Shown here piece by piece: positions 1-19,246 of a stretch of DNA of 64,000 nt. The DNA lies in NCBI RefSeq assembly GCF_037975245.1, contig NC_092565.1, positions 10,410,499 to 10,474,498 of the forward strand, given 5' to 3'. A program made the position numbers and the translations under genes. The number at the start of each line of letters is the position of its first letter. Within the stretch, counting starts at the first letter, position 1. The notes beneath the pieces are model-generated. The model ran no database searches. It was given only the letters and a program-made list of their open reading frames with translations, and was not told where the DNA came from. Origin of the DNA: Apostichopus japonicus. Its lineage: Eukaryota > Echinodermata > Holothuroidea > Aspidochirotida > Stichopodidae.

Positions 1-3000
1 ATAGTCTAACCTTCATAGTAATATAACCGTTGCCAATGGATTCTTGTACCAGCAAAGTTAAATCCAATCAACCAAAGCTAGTTGACTTTAATTTAACGTA
101 TATATTTGGACTTTATATGCATGTGTTTAAAGTACCATCACGCTTTACCAGTCTTACAGGACTGTCGTTCCGTGTAAAATCTTTATTCGTGAAGACTAAT
201 TGTCCTACGTTGACCGCGGCACACTGATCGACTGATCAGAGGGCACAACTGTTTTGCTGTTAACGACCTTAGTTCGTTTACATCACATGCAAATTCATGA
301 ACCATTGATTGGTTATATCTGTTGAAACTATACAGTTTCAGTCGTGAAACCCCTGCACACTGCACGACTGCCAGTCTGGAAAACGCTACTTGTTCAATTT
401 TTTCCCGACTTAAGCCGACGCGACTTCAAACTGAACAAAAACAATGATCAGTCGTAGTCTTAAACACACGCACACTGGCTGACTACACACGATTTCCCAC
501 TTAACGACACAGTGGAGCTACGTCGGAGCGTGATTAGCCGTGTAGTGAGTGGTGGGATTAACCGTCGTTTACTGCCCGTATCACGACCCGACTCAATTTC
601 GAATGTCGTTACGCGGGAAATCTTGGATGGTCTGGCAGTTTCCGCATGTGCTCAAGGAAGACTCTGATAATGCTCTGATGAAGGTTTTGCCACGAGTGGT
701 AATCGAACAGTGTGCGGCGGTTCAAGGATGAAACTGTATAGTTGTAACTAATGTAGCCAATCACGAGAAAGTAATTTTGCATGTGACCTAAACGATCACC
801 AGATGTTAGTTTAACATTATTACAGTCGTTGTGTGCGCTAATCAGTTTTCCAGTGTGCTGGGCCTCAGTTTTAAGAGCACAGTAATTCTTTCATGACTAT
901 CGAATACTAGCTCACGACCATTCGAGTCGAGTCGTAATCAGTCGGGCAGCACGCGATATCCCCTCTTTAAGATCTATGATAAATTAATCTCGATTCTTAG
1001 CTAAGATATTGTAGTATCTGTTCTTTTCAGATATACGGTAGATCGCTCCACCAACCCTTTAACCGAGATCATGTGCATATAGTATCTATATATATCCTTT
1101 CCAATGGACCTGTGTGATACTCAGTAGACGTAACACTGCACTGTAACAGTCCGCAGGTTGAGAATGGATCACGCTAATTTTGGTTTTCCTGCCTAGGTTC
1201 TCCATCTTGGGTGACTTGTGTTGATATATGTGGTGTGCTCTGTTTGGCATTGTTCCTTTTGAGAGTACCTTATTTTGATTGCTATTGTGAGCGGTATATT
1301 CATTGTTTCTGTTACTCCAATGCCACTTTATTGTTATTTCATTACCTTCCCTCCCCCCTCCCCCTCCCCCCTCCCATGTGACTTTGTTAATTCATTGTCC
1401 TGATAGAAGATTGACATTATGTTCCTTTTCAATGTCATTGTGCTCATTGTGAGTGATTGTCTTAATCAACTCACTTTATTTTGGATCACAACTGTCTTGT
1501 CTTTTCGTGGCCATTGTCATACCTATTGTAATCATGTTGAGGGTAGTCATGCCATTGTCGTCACTTCTTTATGAACCTTCATTGTCTTTTCGTTGCCATT
1601 GTCATACCCATTGTTATGGCATTGCGTCAGTCAAGCCCCTATTGTCATTTCACGATCATAATAGTTCTCTCTGTCATGATTGTATATTTATAATATATCG
1701 TTCGTGGATGTCATTTTATGTGGTTGTCATGGTAACTTTATTCATTGTCATTGTCATTTTTATTACCATAGTCACTCAAAGAAATTCGACAGTACATCTT
1801 GAGCAGGCATCTTTCTACAACAATGTATATATACCTTTTTTTTTACATATTTGCTGTTTCTTATTCCCACCACCCCCCCCCCGATCCCCCTCCATCCACA
1901 CTATTGTCTGTTACGTGTAAAACATTCACCTCTGCACGCGTACTTACTATAACTTACCTTTATCAATGTGCTCCGAGGGCTGACTTAACAAAGACTTGGG
2001 TGATATCGCGGCTAATAATATCACAACTTTTCCATGGATCTCTCACGCGATCTCGTTAAACACTGTGTGCAGAAAAACAGGAGAAAGAACACAAGTTTGA
2101 TTAAATGTTCATCGATCTCTGTCAGGAGAGGCAGGTGGGTGATATAATTATGACGTCATCCAGTCAGTACAGTATTCATATCTGGAGACAGATCTGTTAC
2201 TTTATTTAGAGATGAATAAAGACCACGTGTGCATGATGATTGAAAAACTGAGATGCGTATCATGAGCCTAAAACATCTTTACAGGAAGGGGATCACAGTC
2301 AGGTGACAGGAAGGGGGTCACAGTCAGGTGACAGGAAGGGGTCACAGTCACGTGATCTGTGGTGTCACCATGGAAGATATATGACTTTACTTTCCTATTA
2401 CAAAAGTGTTGCCATTTAAGTTTAACATAAACATTTAAAAATGCTTGCGTTATATTTGTCTTCATTTAGAGTCTGATCCATGCGCATATATTGTATTTGT
2501 AACAAAATGATTTTCCTTTCTTACAACTCAAGTTTCATGATGATATTTAAACTAATTCGTTCATTTGTTTCCCCCGCTAAACTGAGATTAAGCTTTCAGC
2601 GTCGGTAAAGCTATATCCAAGTCTCCAAACTGGAATAAACTGGACTTATACTTTGCTATTCTTCTCGTAATTATTCAAGATGAGATATCTTTAAACAAAT
2701 TTACACAACTAGTACATATATTGAGATATGTTACAGCGCGCGCGCGTTATGCAAACTCTTTGGAGATCTGTAAAATAGGATTGATCACGCCGTACGCGCA
2801 TTATGACCCCGCACTGTATCTACGGCTCTGTTAGAACCGATATGACAACAGCCTTCTGTTAAAACGCTGTGATTCCCTCCAAACCCCTTACCCCCACCCT
2901 CTCCCCCCCCCCCATTCATTCAATAGGTGTGTCTGCCGTGCCTGATATTAAATTCATTGTGCCTAACATCGTATGCGATTATAGCATGTCTATTATTTTT

Positions 3001-5160
3001 TAATATTGCTTACATATTGGCGAACTCTCATTTGAATTGACCGTCACAAACAGTCACACAGACTTCAGAGTAGGAACAAAAAAATTTTAATCTAATATTT
3101 CGAATTTTTCAGTCATCTTAAATTTAATTTTTCTTCCCTTTCTGCCTTCTTTCTCTCTCTCATGCAGAAAAAAAAGAAAGTCGCCGTAACAGTACATTGG
3201 TTTGTCGCGTTTTATAAATAATTTTGATGTAGTTCTTTTTCTTTTAATTAAAATGAAGAGTTGTGTTTGTATGTGTGTGAATGTGTGTATTAGATTTGTG
3301 ACTTCATTCCATTGTTGTTATAGGTAACCATAGGAACAACACAGTTTCTCCATAATTCTATCAACATGTTGTATGTTGAGACGAAAACGACTAGTGAGCA
3401 GTTCGAACAAACTAAATAAATACAAAATAAAATTGGACGAGATTTTCTCTGCGTCCACATCACTCGTTCTCGCTTGTGTAATGTTATAGTGTGCGTAAAC
3501 ATTTATAGTGCTGCCGGTTACAGAATTGGCAAAATGCCAAATCATTGCCAATGCATATTTAGTACGATACCAATATATTCGATTTTGTAATAAACATGAA
3601 GTCTCATTAAATATTTCAGCGATGGTGTGGCTACACAATTTTGTATTTAGTTTTGACACGAAGAGTATAAGAAAAGTTGGACAAATCACAATTTTCTTTA
3701 TGTTTCTGATAAATAAGCACTATTCCTACATATAGTTATGTCGAGCTTCTTGTTGAGCTCTCGATTCAGTACAAACTTCATAGTGAAAGCAAAAGATGCC
3801 TTTATTCCCCTCATGTCTTGTGGCGCGATACTTTTGCCAACACATATGCGTGATGCGTTTGCACATATTGGCGCATTAGACGCCGTTTGTTTCAGAAATG
3901 TACAAAATAAAATCCGCATCAAACATGTCAAAAGTAATATCATACGTGTATGATGTCACAGAAGAACACAGACAAAGAAATATGTTTTGATTTTTTGTCA
4001 TATTTCACCTTGCGTTTTTGACATTGAATTGGATGGGTATGACTCCATGTAGCTTTAACATATGGCGCCAAGAACAAAACTATTTAAAAACGTGACGTCA
4101 TCGTGTGTTACGGATCAACAGCGATATGAAAATGTTAGAGTATCTCATCTATTGTTTCACTATGAATTATTATCCTGCCACGTGACGTAAATACTGTAAG
4201 AAGTGTTTCTATACGTGTTTACTATGAAAGGAATTGTTAATAAATGTAAAATAATTTGTAAATATCCTATTTGAATTAATATTAGGGCCTACATTCGAAA
4301 AACAGATTTGATCATTATTGGAGTATACGGTTATAAATACAGCTTAAAACCAACTTTTTAGAAGCTCAGAGTACAAAGTGATCTTAATGGCACGATATAT
4401 AAGTGCTAAAGAAGGTAGCAATTAGAAGGTAAGGCTTTTAAACTTAACAACTAATGTTTCTTTCTTTCTTATACTTTCTTTTGTCTCTACCGTTCTACAT
4501 TTAATGAGTGTTTAATGAGTAGTTTTATTTTCGTTAATTATGACCTCGGTGTCAAAAGCGCGTGAGAGAAGCTCAACTCGCCAGGAAGTCGTTAGGAAGG
4601 CGTAGTTTGTAATTGAAATCCATTTTGACTTCATTGAATTGAATCAAATGTACCATAGTAGTACGTTCAACTCTAATTTACTAATACAGCTGTTGGCAAT
4701 TGGCCGTCATTATTTCAAAATGTTGTTCAAAACGAAATGAAAATAGCTCAAAATATGTTCGCCATTAAACTAACCAAAAGACCTTTGTCGCCCATTCAAC
4801 TTTAGTTTGATAAAATATGTGGGCTCCCTTTGATTTTGTATTTAGTATTATAGTCACCCAAACACTCACAACAAAAATGTGAAAAATAATGAGTTATCGT
4901 TAGAAACGAAACTTCATCTATACTACTGTGCAATTGAAAAGTATGGAGTGTCATCGAAAATTGTTCGAACCCAACACAAAAGTCTAAATAAGCGCTACAC
5001 ATTTTCTTACTCACTGTGTGAATGGATATACTCTAAAAAGCCACCTTGAGACAGTGCGATGTGCATAACGTGTACATGCAAACTTCTTACTTGTGTTTGT
5101 GTAACTGTAATATTAAACTTTAAACAGCGGACATAAAGTGCATATCCCTCAAAATAGCCT
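1..5160. other. Intergenic, no gene seen
   Basis: AT-rich DNA with C-rich tracts at 1351-1374 and 1866-1881 and the 25-bp repeat at 2281. The short open frames have no recognisable product or splice context. Confidence 0.7.
2281..2354. repeat. 25-bp tandem repeat, 3 copies
   Basis: Unit ACAGGAAGGGGGTCACAGTC-AGGTG at 2281, 2306 and 2331 (the last one base shorter). Each unit ends in an E-box-like CAGGTG or CACGTG. Confidence 0.9.
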
Positions 5161-5172
5161 GCATATATATAT

Positions 5173-5287
5173 ATCATGGATATACGGATATCAGTGCATA
5201 TCCCTCATAATATATATATATATATACATATATTATATATATATATATAAATATATGTATATGTGTATATATATATATATATATAAA

Positions 5288-5373
<86 letters not shown>

Positions 5374-5411
5374 TTATGAGGGATATGCACTGATATCCGT
5401 ATATCCGTGAT
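5173..5411. repeat. Palindrome: 39-bp inverted arms around an AT microsatellite
   Basis: Arms 5173-5211 and 5373-5411 are inverted copies with one mismatch (ATCATGGATATACGG vs ATCACGGATATACGG); the core is a (AT)n run with a few G and AAT interruptions. A shorter GTGCATATCCCTCA copy lies at 5139-5152. Could form a cruciform, or be a MITE with an AT core. Confidence 0.8.
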
Positions 5412-6297
5412 GTCCGTATATGAGTCCACAAACCATTGCTAATAATTTTAATCACACAGAGTAAAAACTATAGCGGTATACAAAGATAAAATCGATGTTA
5501 ATTAATTCCCTGTTTGCTGCGTGTTCGTTTTTTTTTTTTGATAATAACGCACTTAACGAATTTGACAACCGATTGCTCTGCTGAAGTTGAGCATGCCAAC
5601 AAATATGTAGAGCTGCTTATGTATTTATAAATACATGCAAAACTTCCAGCCTCCAGTCATATACATATGTATACAAATATATATATATATATATATATAT
5701 ACTACCTGCATTAAGAATTCCAGGTTACCAGATCTAGAGCACACCCACTATATGGTTTCTTCCCAAGAGGATAACATTGACTGATCGCATAGAGCATCGC
5801 CATTAGTTCATGAAATTACCAACAAAGCTCGCCTTATGAAACCAAAATACATGACGATATTTCTAACCTTGAAGCTCTCTTTGATTGATTCAGACCATAG
5901 AAATTTATTAGGATTTCTATGATTCAGACAGAGAAAGCTGTATCTTGCCAACATTTTACAATCAGATTTGATCGAAAGCGACGGAATCATTTTTAGTTCG
6001 CCTTAATTTAAGCAGACAACTTAATGTACGTAACTTTATACTTTTTATGTCAGTCTTATAGATATATTTTCTTTTTTCAATTTTCCTTTTTTCTTTCTTT
6101 TTCGTTATAATTTATGATATAATCTTTTCCCTCTCACGCTAGGTGTTAAATACTTATTTTCCTTCCTCGGGAAACGTATCACTAAAGGCTAACTAAATAG
6201 GATACTATGCAGTGGAATAGTGGATCGGCTTGCTTCTTGTCACGTCAACGCTTCAAGCAAGCTGCTCGTGCGGAAAGAAGGATTCACAAATGAGTTC

Positions 6298-6553
6298 GAG
6301 TTGGATATGAACATCATGGTTGATCTCTACAGTAAGGCAAAATATGTCACCAAACACAACCTACCATTGCTTGATATAGGTGGCAAAGGTTTACATTGGA
6401 ATGACGACCTCTTACTGGTTTCGAACCTCTGGACATACAATCAGCGTCCATGGCCTATAGTTGGTTAGGGTACCCGCGTATAATTGCGGGAAGCCCGGGT
6501 TTTATCCCGGTGGAGCCGCTGGAAGTATTTTCACTGTTCTGGAGTTTTCAAAT
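6298..6553 (+). repeat. Interspersed repeat with tRNA-like module, copy A
   Basis: About 70-75% similar by eye to the reverse strand of 14447-14702 over its whole length, for example AAGGCAAAATATGTCACCAA, GGTTTCGAACCTCTGGACAT and TTTTCACTGTT. The tRNA-like part is at 6444-6517. Probably a tRNA-related SINE or a similar non-autonomous element. Confidence 0.75.
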
Positions 6554-6559
6554 TATTAC

Positions 6560-9500
6560 AATTTCAAATGTATACATTCATTATCAATTTAAAATCCACA
6601 TTTCAATAAATTCAGTTTATTTCAAACATATTACAATTTTCAAAAAAATGATATATGTGTGGACGTGCTGTATCGATGTTTTTGTGTGGGCGTGCAGTAT
6701 CAGGGAAATCTGTATAGGTGTACAGTATAAGTGCTTTGTGTGGACGTGCAGTATCAGTTCTACCTATGGGGTCGTATAATAGCAATGGTATCTATGTAGA
6801 CGTGGTTTATGAATATTGGCATCATCGATCTAACGTCATTAGCTCAGTTCTATAAATGATTTCTTGTAAACGATTATATACCATAGTTACCCACAACTAT
6901 GAGAATAATGATTGTCTAATCGTTTAACAATGCAGTTAAATCGTGATTTCACATTAGTCACTAATATAAGACATTACAATATCCTTATTCTTTCTTGTTT
7001 TTTTCATTCAACCTTAGCTCATACACTCTAGTTAAAGTATATAGTCTTCTGTGTGATTTAGCATTGGTGAATTCGTTAAAATGCATGTGGAATCTTTAAA
7101 GCCATTACCGTTTATACGCGTGAAATGTAAAAAACTCAATGTTGCGAGTCTAAAATTGACCGTGAATGAATTGCTGCTATAGAGGACCTTGAATAAATTG
7201 TCCTCAGCTATATAGCATTAGGCAATTAAGAAAGCACTTTTCGCCGCTTCATTGGCCTCGGTCTAAACTATAAGAAAAAAACAGGCGAATTTAAAGAAGG
7301 AGGGAAAAAGGTACATATAGCAGAACTTGCAAAATATATAAGAAAGGAAAACGTATCTTAAAGCGATGCCCTTGGTGGTGAAGTAAAGCAGTTGAAAGCC
7401 TTAGAGCTATAGTGCTATATGTGACATCAAGGAATTTACTTGAAAACGCCATATGTACGTCATTTATTCTAAAATGACAAGAGGTCTTTCTAAATCTCGA
7501 GGGTAGTTTGAAAAATTGTAACTCACATATGAGCAGAGTTGAAGTGACATTGATGTTTCCGTCTTAACATGAATGTTTTCAAGTTAGTTATTTAATATAT
7601 ATATATATATATATATATACCCCCCCCCCCCCACCCAAGAGATATACCTCATATTGCTTCCGAATTACTGACTAAGCATCAGCGTGTACTAAAATCCAAT
7701 ACCTGTCTTGTGCGTTTTCAATAGTGCGGTTTAACAGTTTTAGCTGAAGAAACAAAAAAATGTATTCAATTTTGTACTAATTTTGTACCTGCATTGATCT
7801 AAACATTTTCTGAGGCATTCTCGTACCGTATGCAAATTAAGAAACAACATATTGATTATGCAGAGGCAGAAATGTAAATATTTACCCTGGTAAAATATTC
7901 TTCTTCTTCTCCATAAAAAGCAAACAACTCGTTTCGTATAAAGGGATAATGAATGGAGTGTGCGTAATAGGCTATACTATAGACAACAGCCAAACGACAA
8001 AACGTGTTTTTCTTCTTCTTAGACGGTAATGCATGGTAATGGTTAGAATGATCGAGGGATCACACGGGATCACACGACACATATAGCAGCAAGCGTAATC
8101 CTTTATCGTTTATCCACCAACAGTGCTTCGCCCATTTTTGGTGCGATTTTACACAAATGAGTCATTATTGTCGAATTTTGCCATGGTTTATGATCATGAT
8201 GATAATGGCGTGTACGGAGACGATGGGAAACTTAGCGGTTGGTCTTCTAGACGCATGAATATATGAATAATCCATGTTATGTTTTAAACAAGTTAATAAT
8301 ACTGCGATTATGAAAAAAATCCAAAGGATTTTTTTTTGGGGGGGGGGGCGAGGGGTGTTTCTGTCATACAGTACACTGTAACTAGAATTTACACTGCATT
8401 AATATATAGGCTTCGCTACTATATATCACCATATACAATTACAGTCTCTGATATAGAAACAAAAAACTAATAGTGTGTTGTTTATTATTTTCTATGGTCA
8501 CACAATGTTCATTTTGCACCACTTTTAGCCGAAAATTCCTTTGCTCTTCACAAATGTGTTGATAATTTCCTTGCAAGTCAGCTTTTGTTGTTAATTTACC
8601 TAGCACTCAAATGATCAGCTGGACACTGTATTCATTTGCTCTTCTCCGATAATACTGACAGTGTGTGTACATGCTCTCCCAACCCAGGGAATAACGTTAA
8701 CAACAACAATGTTTCGTGTATTCTCTAATGTATATTTTGCGAGTAACATGGTGAAAAAATGTTTTCTCTCTCGGTACCTGGTGGAAGAGTCGATAAGAGG
8801 TGGAAAGATGGTAGAGCCGAAGGGGGTGGAAAGGGATAGTGGGGGGGGGTGGGGGTTGATGTCAGATCCTTGTGTGACAAATATTTCTCTTCGACTAATA
8901 ATACAATTTAAAGGTTATCAGTATTGTATCTGACAGATGTTGGGGGAGTTCAATTATCGGTTGCTGCCCATTTTGGAACTTTCAACAGGCAAATTGAATG
9001 CCACTCACAAAGCCTTGTTTTCTTTCTTTGGTGAGACATATACGTTCATTGTCTATTTAACATTCTCGCAATGACTAAGCAGGGTCAGGGTATTGTTAGA
9101 CATTTGTGTCTTAGGAATTGTGTTTTTGTAAATATATGCTAAGCTTTTTGGTCAAGACTTTAATAACATTAATAACCAAATTTTCCATTTATGACTAAAT
9201 ACCTTTGGACTTCCGTATATTAGGCAATCACGTGTGCCACTTATACAATGCGTAATAATTATCACAAGCCAAGCGCTGGTTTCATTTAGGCTATTGTTTA
9301 AACTCAGTATACTACCCACACGCACAAGACAGGTGTTCATAGTATCAATATAGTATATCTCCTAATGACGACCGCACGCATTACCTGCATTTTTTTATTT
9401 AGTCATCGCATTCTCCATTCTCCAATAGGAATTTTAACCAGATTGTTCTACTGCAGATTATTCCGCAACACATTCCTTCACATAAATGCTACTGAGTTTG

Positions 9501-10180
9501 ATTTCGTTGTTTGTATTTGGTTTGTATTTGTACATGTGTGTCTTGTTTGTTCTTTACTTGATATTTGTCCTTTCGTTTCCTTCCTGTTATTTTAGTTTTG
9601 CTTCCCTGTTTTCTTAATTGGGAAGAGAAAGGGGCGTCTAATTTAGCAGAGGAAGGTGGCGTCTTATTTGGCAGAGGAAGACCCGGGTGTCTTATTTGGC
9701 AGAGGAAGCGGGCGGACCTGAAAGCGGCTATATTATCGACAGTCATGCTATGCATATGTTAACAATAAAGATTCCACTTTTTACTCCGAGCCTCCTATCA
9801 GAAGGTTGTTTATAGTTTCCTTACAATGTCCGGACTTTCTTGCGCCAATATCTACAATGCATCCCCTACACCACTACAAGAAGCACCCCACCCGTCTCAA
9901 TTGTATACCCAAAAATGATCTCTATTTTTATCCTCTGGTTAACAGATGCCATTTTGAAAGGATTTGTTTTCGGTCGTACTAAGACCCCCTTCAATAAATA
10001 ACTAATTTTCCAGATATGTTAAAATTGGATTTATTCAATGATTTACGTCTATAATCGTATACAGGTCATTAATCAGTGTCATGGAGTGTAGTGTCAGCTG
10101 GTGGCGTGTTCAGTTATGAGCTTTTGTCATGGTATGATTATCCACTTAAGCAAACCTTTAGGATATTCTTCTTTTTGGGA
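6560..10180. other. Intergenic, no gene seen
   Basis: Imperfect GTGTGGACGTGCAGTATCAG-like units at 6655-6760, short (AT)n at 7593-7619 followed by a C run, a G run near 8335, and GGCAGAGGAAG units at 9645-9710. Nothing coding recognised. Confidence 0.65.
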
Positions 10181-12752
<2,572 letters not shown>

Positions 12753-12868
12753 AGCTTAACGTACTACGCACACCACAAATAATGAATTTACCGCTAATGG
12801 GGACTTATATGAAACAACCAGTCAATTAACGATTTTACACTTCAGATGCTTTTATTGGAAGTTGTTTT
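12753..12868. repeat. Duplicated block, copy 2
   Basis: Direct copy of 10181-10300 with small indels; followed by a pyrimidine-rich stretch and then (AT)n from about 12890. Confidence 0.85.
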
Positions 12869-12887
12869 TCTTTTCCTTCTCTGTTTT

Positions 12888-14283
<1,396 letters not shown>

Positions 14284-14331
<48 letters not shown>

Positions 14332-14380
14332 ATATATATATATATATATATACGATTATATATATATATATATATATACG

Positions 14381-14446
<66 letters not shown>
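14284..14446. repeat. (AT)n microsatellite with ACGATT and GTATGT interruptions
   Basis: AT run interrupted by ATACGATT twice (about 14350 and 14377); adjoins tRNA-like repeat copy B. Confidence 0.97.
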
Positions 14447-14447
<1 letters not shown>

Positions 14448-14702
14448 TAGTGAGTTGGAAATCCAAAACAGTGAAAAAACTTCCAGCCTCCACCGGGATT
14501 CGAACCCGGGGCTCCCGCTTTATTTGCGGACACCCTAACCACTAGGCTATGGACGCTGATTGTATGTCCAGAGGTTCGAAACCGGTAAGGAAGGTCGTAA
14601 TTCCACTGTAGGCGTTTGTCACCTGTATCGAACAATACTAGTTCTGTTTTGGTGACATATTTTGCCTTAATATAAAGACCAAATATGATTCTAACCAACT
14701 CG
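14447..14702 (-). repeat. Interspersed repeat with tRNA-like module, copy B
   Basis: Same family as 6298-6553, in the opposite orientation. Its end (GGATTTCCAACTCACTACG) runs straight into an (AT)n tract. A further fragment of the same end (GGCTGGAAGTTTTGC, minus strand) is at about 5636-5656, also next to (AT)n. Confidence 0.75.
14486..14556 (-). other. tRNA-like cloverleaf inside a repeat (not a functional tRNA)
   Basis: 71 bases fold as a tRNA: acceptor GCGTCCA / TGGAGGC (one mismatch), A-box TAGCCTAGTGG, anticodon stem TCCGC / GCGGG, T arm CCGGG-TTCGAAT-CCCGG (perfect). The anticodon loop AAATAAA lacks the invariant T33, and a second diverged copy exists, so it is better read as the Pol III promoter head of a repeat than as a tRNA gene. 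Confidence 0.65.
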
Positions 14703-14753
14703 AAATCAGTTGTGATTCATAAAGCCGTTTGATTCCTACATATATGTGTGATT

Positions 14754-15870
<1,117 letters not shown>

Positions 15871-15878
15871 ATGTCACT

Positions 15879-16203
15879 CAAGGGCGTAGCAACCGGGGGG
15901 CTGGGGGCGCCAGCCCCCAGTGAAAAATATGGAGGGGCGGAAGTATCATTCCGCCCCCCTGCTTCGCAAGTCAGAAAACCCCTTTTTCATTTCCAAATAA
16001 GAAAAAAATCTCATTTGGAGCACCAAATTGCATCTAAGGCCAGGTGAAAATGCAAAATTATTTACAAAATGGAGTGGGTGTTGAAGTGTGCTATATTGCA
16101 CCAAATTGCATCTGAGGCCACCCCTCCCCTTAGACCCCTCCCCCAGGCCGGCCATCAGTCTTCAGCCCCCCCCCCCACTCAAAAGTACCTTCCTACGCCA
16201 CTG
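15879..16203. mobile_element. hAT-like non-autonomous element (325 bp) with 8-bp target duplication
   Basis: Flanked by direct copies of ATGTCACT (15871-15878 and 16204-16211). Ends are CAAGGGCGTAG and CTACGCCACTG, inverted repeats matching at 9 of 11 bases and of the CAGTGGCGTAG type seen in hAT elements. The inside is GC-rich with an internal repeat ACCAAATTGCATCT (about 16021 and 16099). No transposase. Confidence 0.85.
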
Positions 16204-19050
16204 ATGTCACTTGAACGAAAGCTTAGTATTAATGCCTTTATATACTAGCAACACATAATTTTTGCTATACTGCAGCGTTGAAAGGGAACAGTTTTTATAT
16301 CGATAACAATTGAATCTTTACGTCACTGTTTTTTTTTTCTCCAAAACTCCTCTCCCACACACACCTTTCAACCTCACCCAAACATTCAAAAGTAGTTCTT
16401 AACACAATCATGCGTTTAGACCTATTATTATATACCTCATTTGCCTCAGATTGCACAAGTTGAGGTCTCATGTTTTTCCTGGACGAGGACTTAAGGACCC
16501 ATATCTACCCCTAAATACAAAACTGCTCAACATAAAAAAGTAACCAGTGGTGTTTCATTTAGCGCAAGGATTCACATTGAGAGACATATAAAGATACAGC
16601 ATTTGTCATATCAAGAACAGGCTTTAGATTTCGATTATTAAACATTTGGTAAAAGAATTACTTGCGGGAATGAAAATCAGATCAGTTCCTTGCAATTTTT
16701 ATACATTTTCTTGGCTTGCCACATTTACTTGTGTGGAAATAACAAATAGATCAAACAGGCGCTTTCAGGCCCGTTTTCCTTTAAAAAAGATGTGGTTTTC
16801 AAAATTTAAGTGTATCTCAAAATTAAGAACAAATCCTTTATACGAAAAGAAATGCATTAAAACTCATCAGTATATAAAGTCTCTACTTTTGGCATGCTAA
16901 AAGCTTTTGATTTTTTTTTTGGAAGAAAAGAAAAGAAATGAACAACGGAAAATTTACTGATACTTCCTTGTACGAATCTCGCCAACTCTAGCCGAGAAAC
17001 TTGTATTTGCTTGTGTAAGATTTGTTTGCTTTGGAAAAGAGCCACTGTAGCAAAAAGTGTTTCCTGGAGGCAAAGCACTGTCGACTTCAATAAATTTACA
17101 GTATTGAAAGAAATGATGACGCATTTATGCATGTCTCATGCAATCCACATTAATCATTTAACTTATATTGCATATAATGTTGTTCGTGTATATAGCAGGG
17201 AGTATACTCTTCGTACACTCTGAAGACTTTCACCATAACTTTGTCCGATTCAAGCGCGCTCTACCGACATACTCTTCATCCGAACCGCTTGCAGTTTGAC
17301 CTTTTCAAAGTGGGGTCACCCACATCCTTAATCCCAGGATCGGATTCAGGTTGCGGGGAAGGGGAGGGGTGCAGTTCGGTTATTCACTACATGTCCGAAC
17401 GACAACTGCCGAGAAAAAGATGGAAACAATGTCTGACTGGGGACATGGGGTCAGTTTAGGATGTCTACCAACCGTGAGGACAGAGAGAAGTAGAGAACCA
17501 TCCGGGGGTTTCCTGGGCACCAAAGGGGGGGGGGGGCCCAGGCACCGAAGAGGGGATTCGTAATATGCTCTGAGAGCATACTGCCTCTTTTGAACATTCA
17601 TGCCCGGGACAAGAGGCAGTTTTTATTGGGCAGGAGTTATAGCTTCATGACTCGTTCTTCAAAAACCTGAAACAAGAGCAAGTCTGATTATCAGTTGTAT
17701 ATTAAACAAAATATAGTCTCAGAGAGGCTCAATGATTTGAAGGTAGCAGTACGTACTTGATAATCTTTGAATATGAGTGACTATTATTTGATTTCCTACC
17801 ATATTTTATGGGTTTTTTTTTTCTTTTTCGTTTATTTCCGCGTTTCCAGAAAAAAAATTGAATAGTTTACAATTTGTTGCAGTTTGAAATGTGAAGGGGA
17901 TATTCTAAGCACTGCTTTAAGATGTAAACTTCATTTTGTTGCAGCATGCATAATGAATAAATTTGAAGTTTTTCATTTATATTTATTTGTGTTTTTCTAT
18001 TGGGGGGGTGGGAGGGGGTTCAAAGAAAGTAATCTAAATAGTAAAAAACAATCTTTTTAAGGTTGATCAGTTAAGCAAAACCAATTTACGGGTGATCAAA
18101 TTTCACGAAAAGATATTAAGTATGTAATTGAAAGTCATGGTTTACTATTTGTATAAAGACGTATAAACACCAAATGTCCAAATGTTTGTTACGGTGGTGG
18201 ATGATTACATCGACACACTTGAAAATGTGTACAGTTTGTCAATTTGAATGTCTTCATTACAGAAAGACCCCCTGTACTTCAAAAGAAAATATTATTAGAC
18301 AAAAGCAGATAAACATGGTATGAGTTGACATAATGAACTATATATATATATATTTTCTGCGTGACACCCATGCATCTCCCAATCCCCACACACACACCCC
18401 TACTTGGGAATCTCATTCAACGACCCCACAGCGACGCAAAAGGTTCGATTATAAAAGCATATTACAAAAATATTCAACTGCATTACTTCATCAAATGAAA
18501 CATAGAACCATATCGAGTAGAATCAGAAACAGAACCCCCCCCCCTCAATAATACCCCACGACACCCCTCCTTCCCCGAATATGAAATACAATACAGAATG
18601 ATTAATATGTAAATTCGAGTGTTGCACATAATTACTGATTTATTAGGTACTAATCGATAGAAGATTCGTAAGAAGGAAGAAACTATTGATAGCTTTAAAT
18701 GATCTAAGTTTGAATTGTCTTTAAATGCAACAAAATAAATCAAATATATAGTATCAATTAAGATGATTACCATGGCCTAAATGGCCTAGAAATATGAAAC
18801 AAACACATAAAAGCGAAAAAGTCTCAAATGCTAATTCATCCATTCTCGTCCCACTTAGGGGATTCAACGCCACTTACATCTCATGTAATACCATTTGCAG
18901 AATTAAGGAGCAGTGATTTGTAATTAAAAGCAATTTTACTCTTGTATGACCATCGTTGCATTCCCCGGATTAACAGACCATTTAAGATTAAAAGCAATCT
19001 TACTCTTTTTCTAATTTCTTGCCCACCACCCCGCCCCCCCCCCAAAAAAA

Positions 19051-19246
<196 letters not shown>

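Noticed and set aside
1453-1920. 155-residue open frame rich in V, I, C and H
   Set aside because: Derived from a TCATTGTCATTG-like low-complexity stretch; no domain, no splice context.
5138-5455. Open frames of Tyr-Ile repeats over AT tracts (also at 10.3, 12.9, 14.3, 14.75, 19.1, 41.3 and 50.8 kb)
   Set aside because: They are translations of (AT)n microsatellites, present on both strands, with no gene context.
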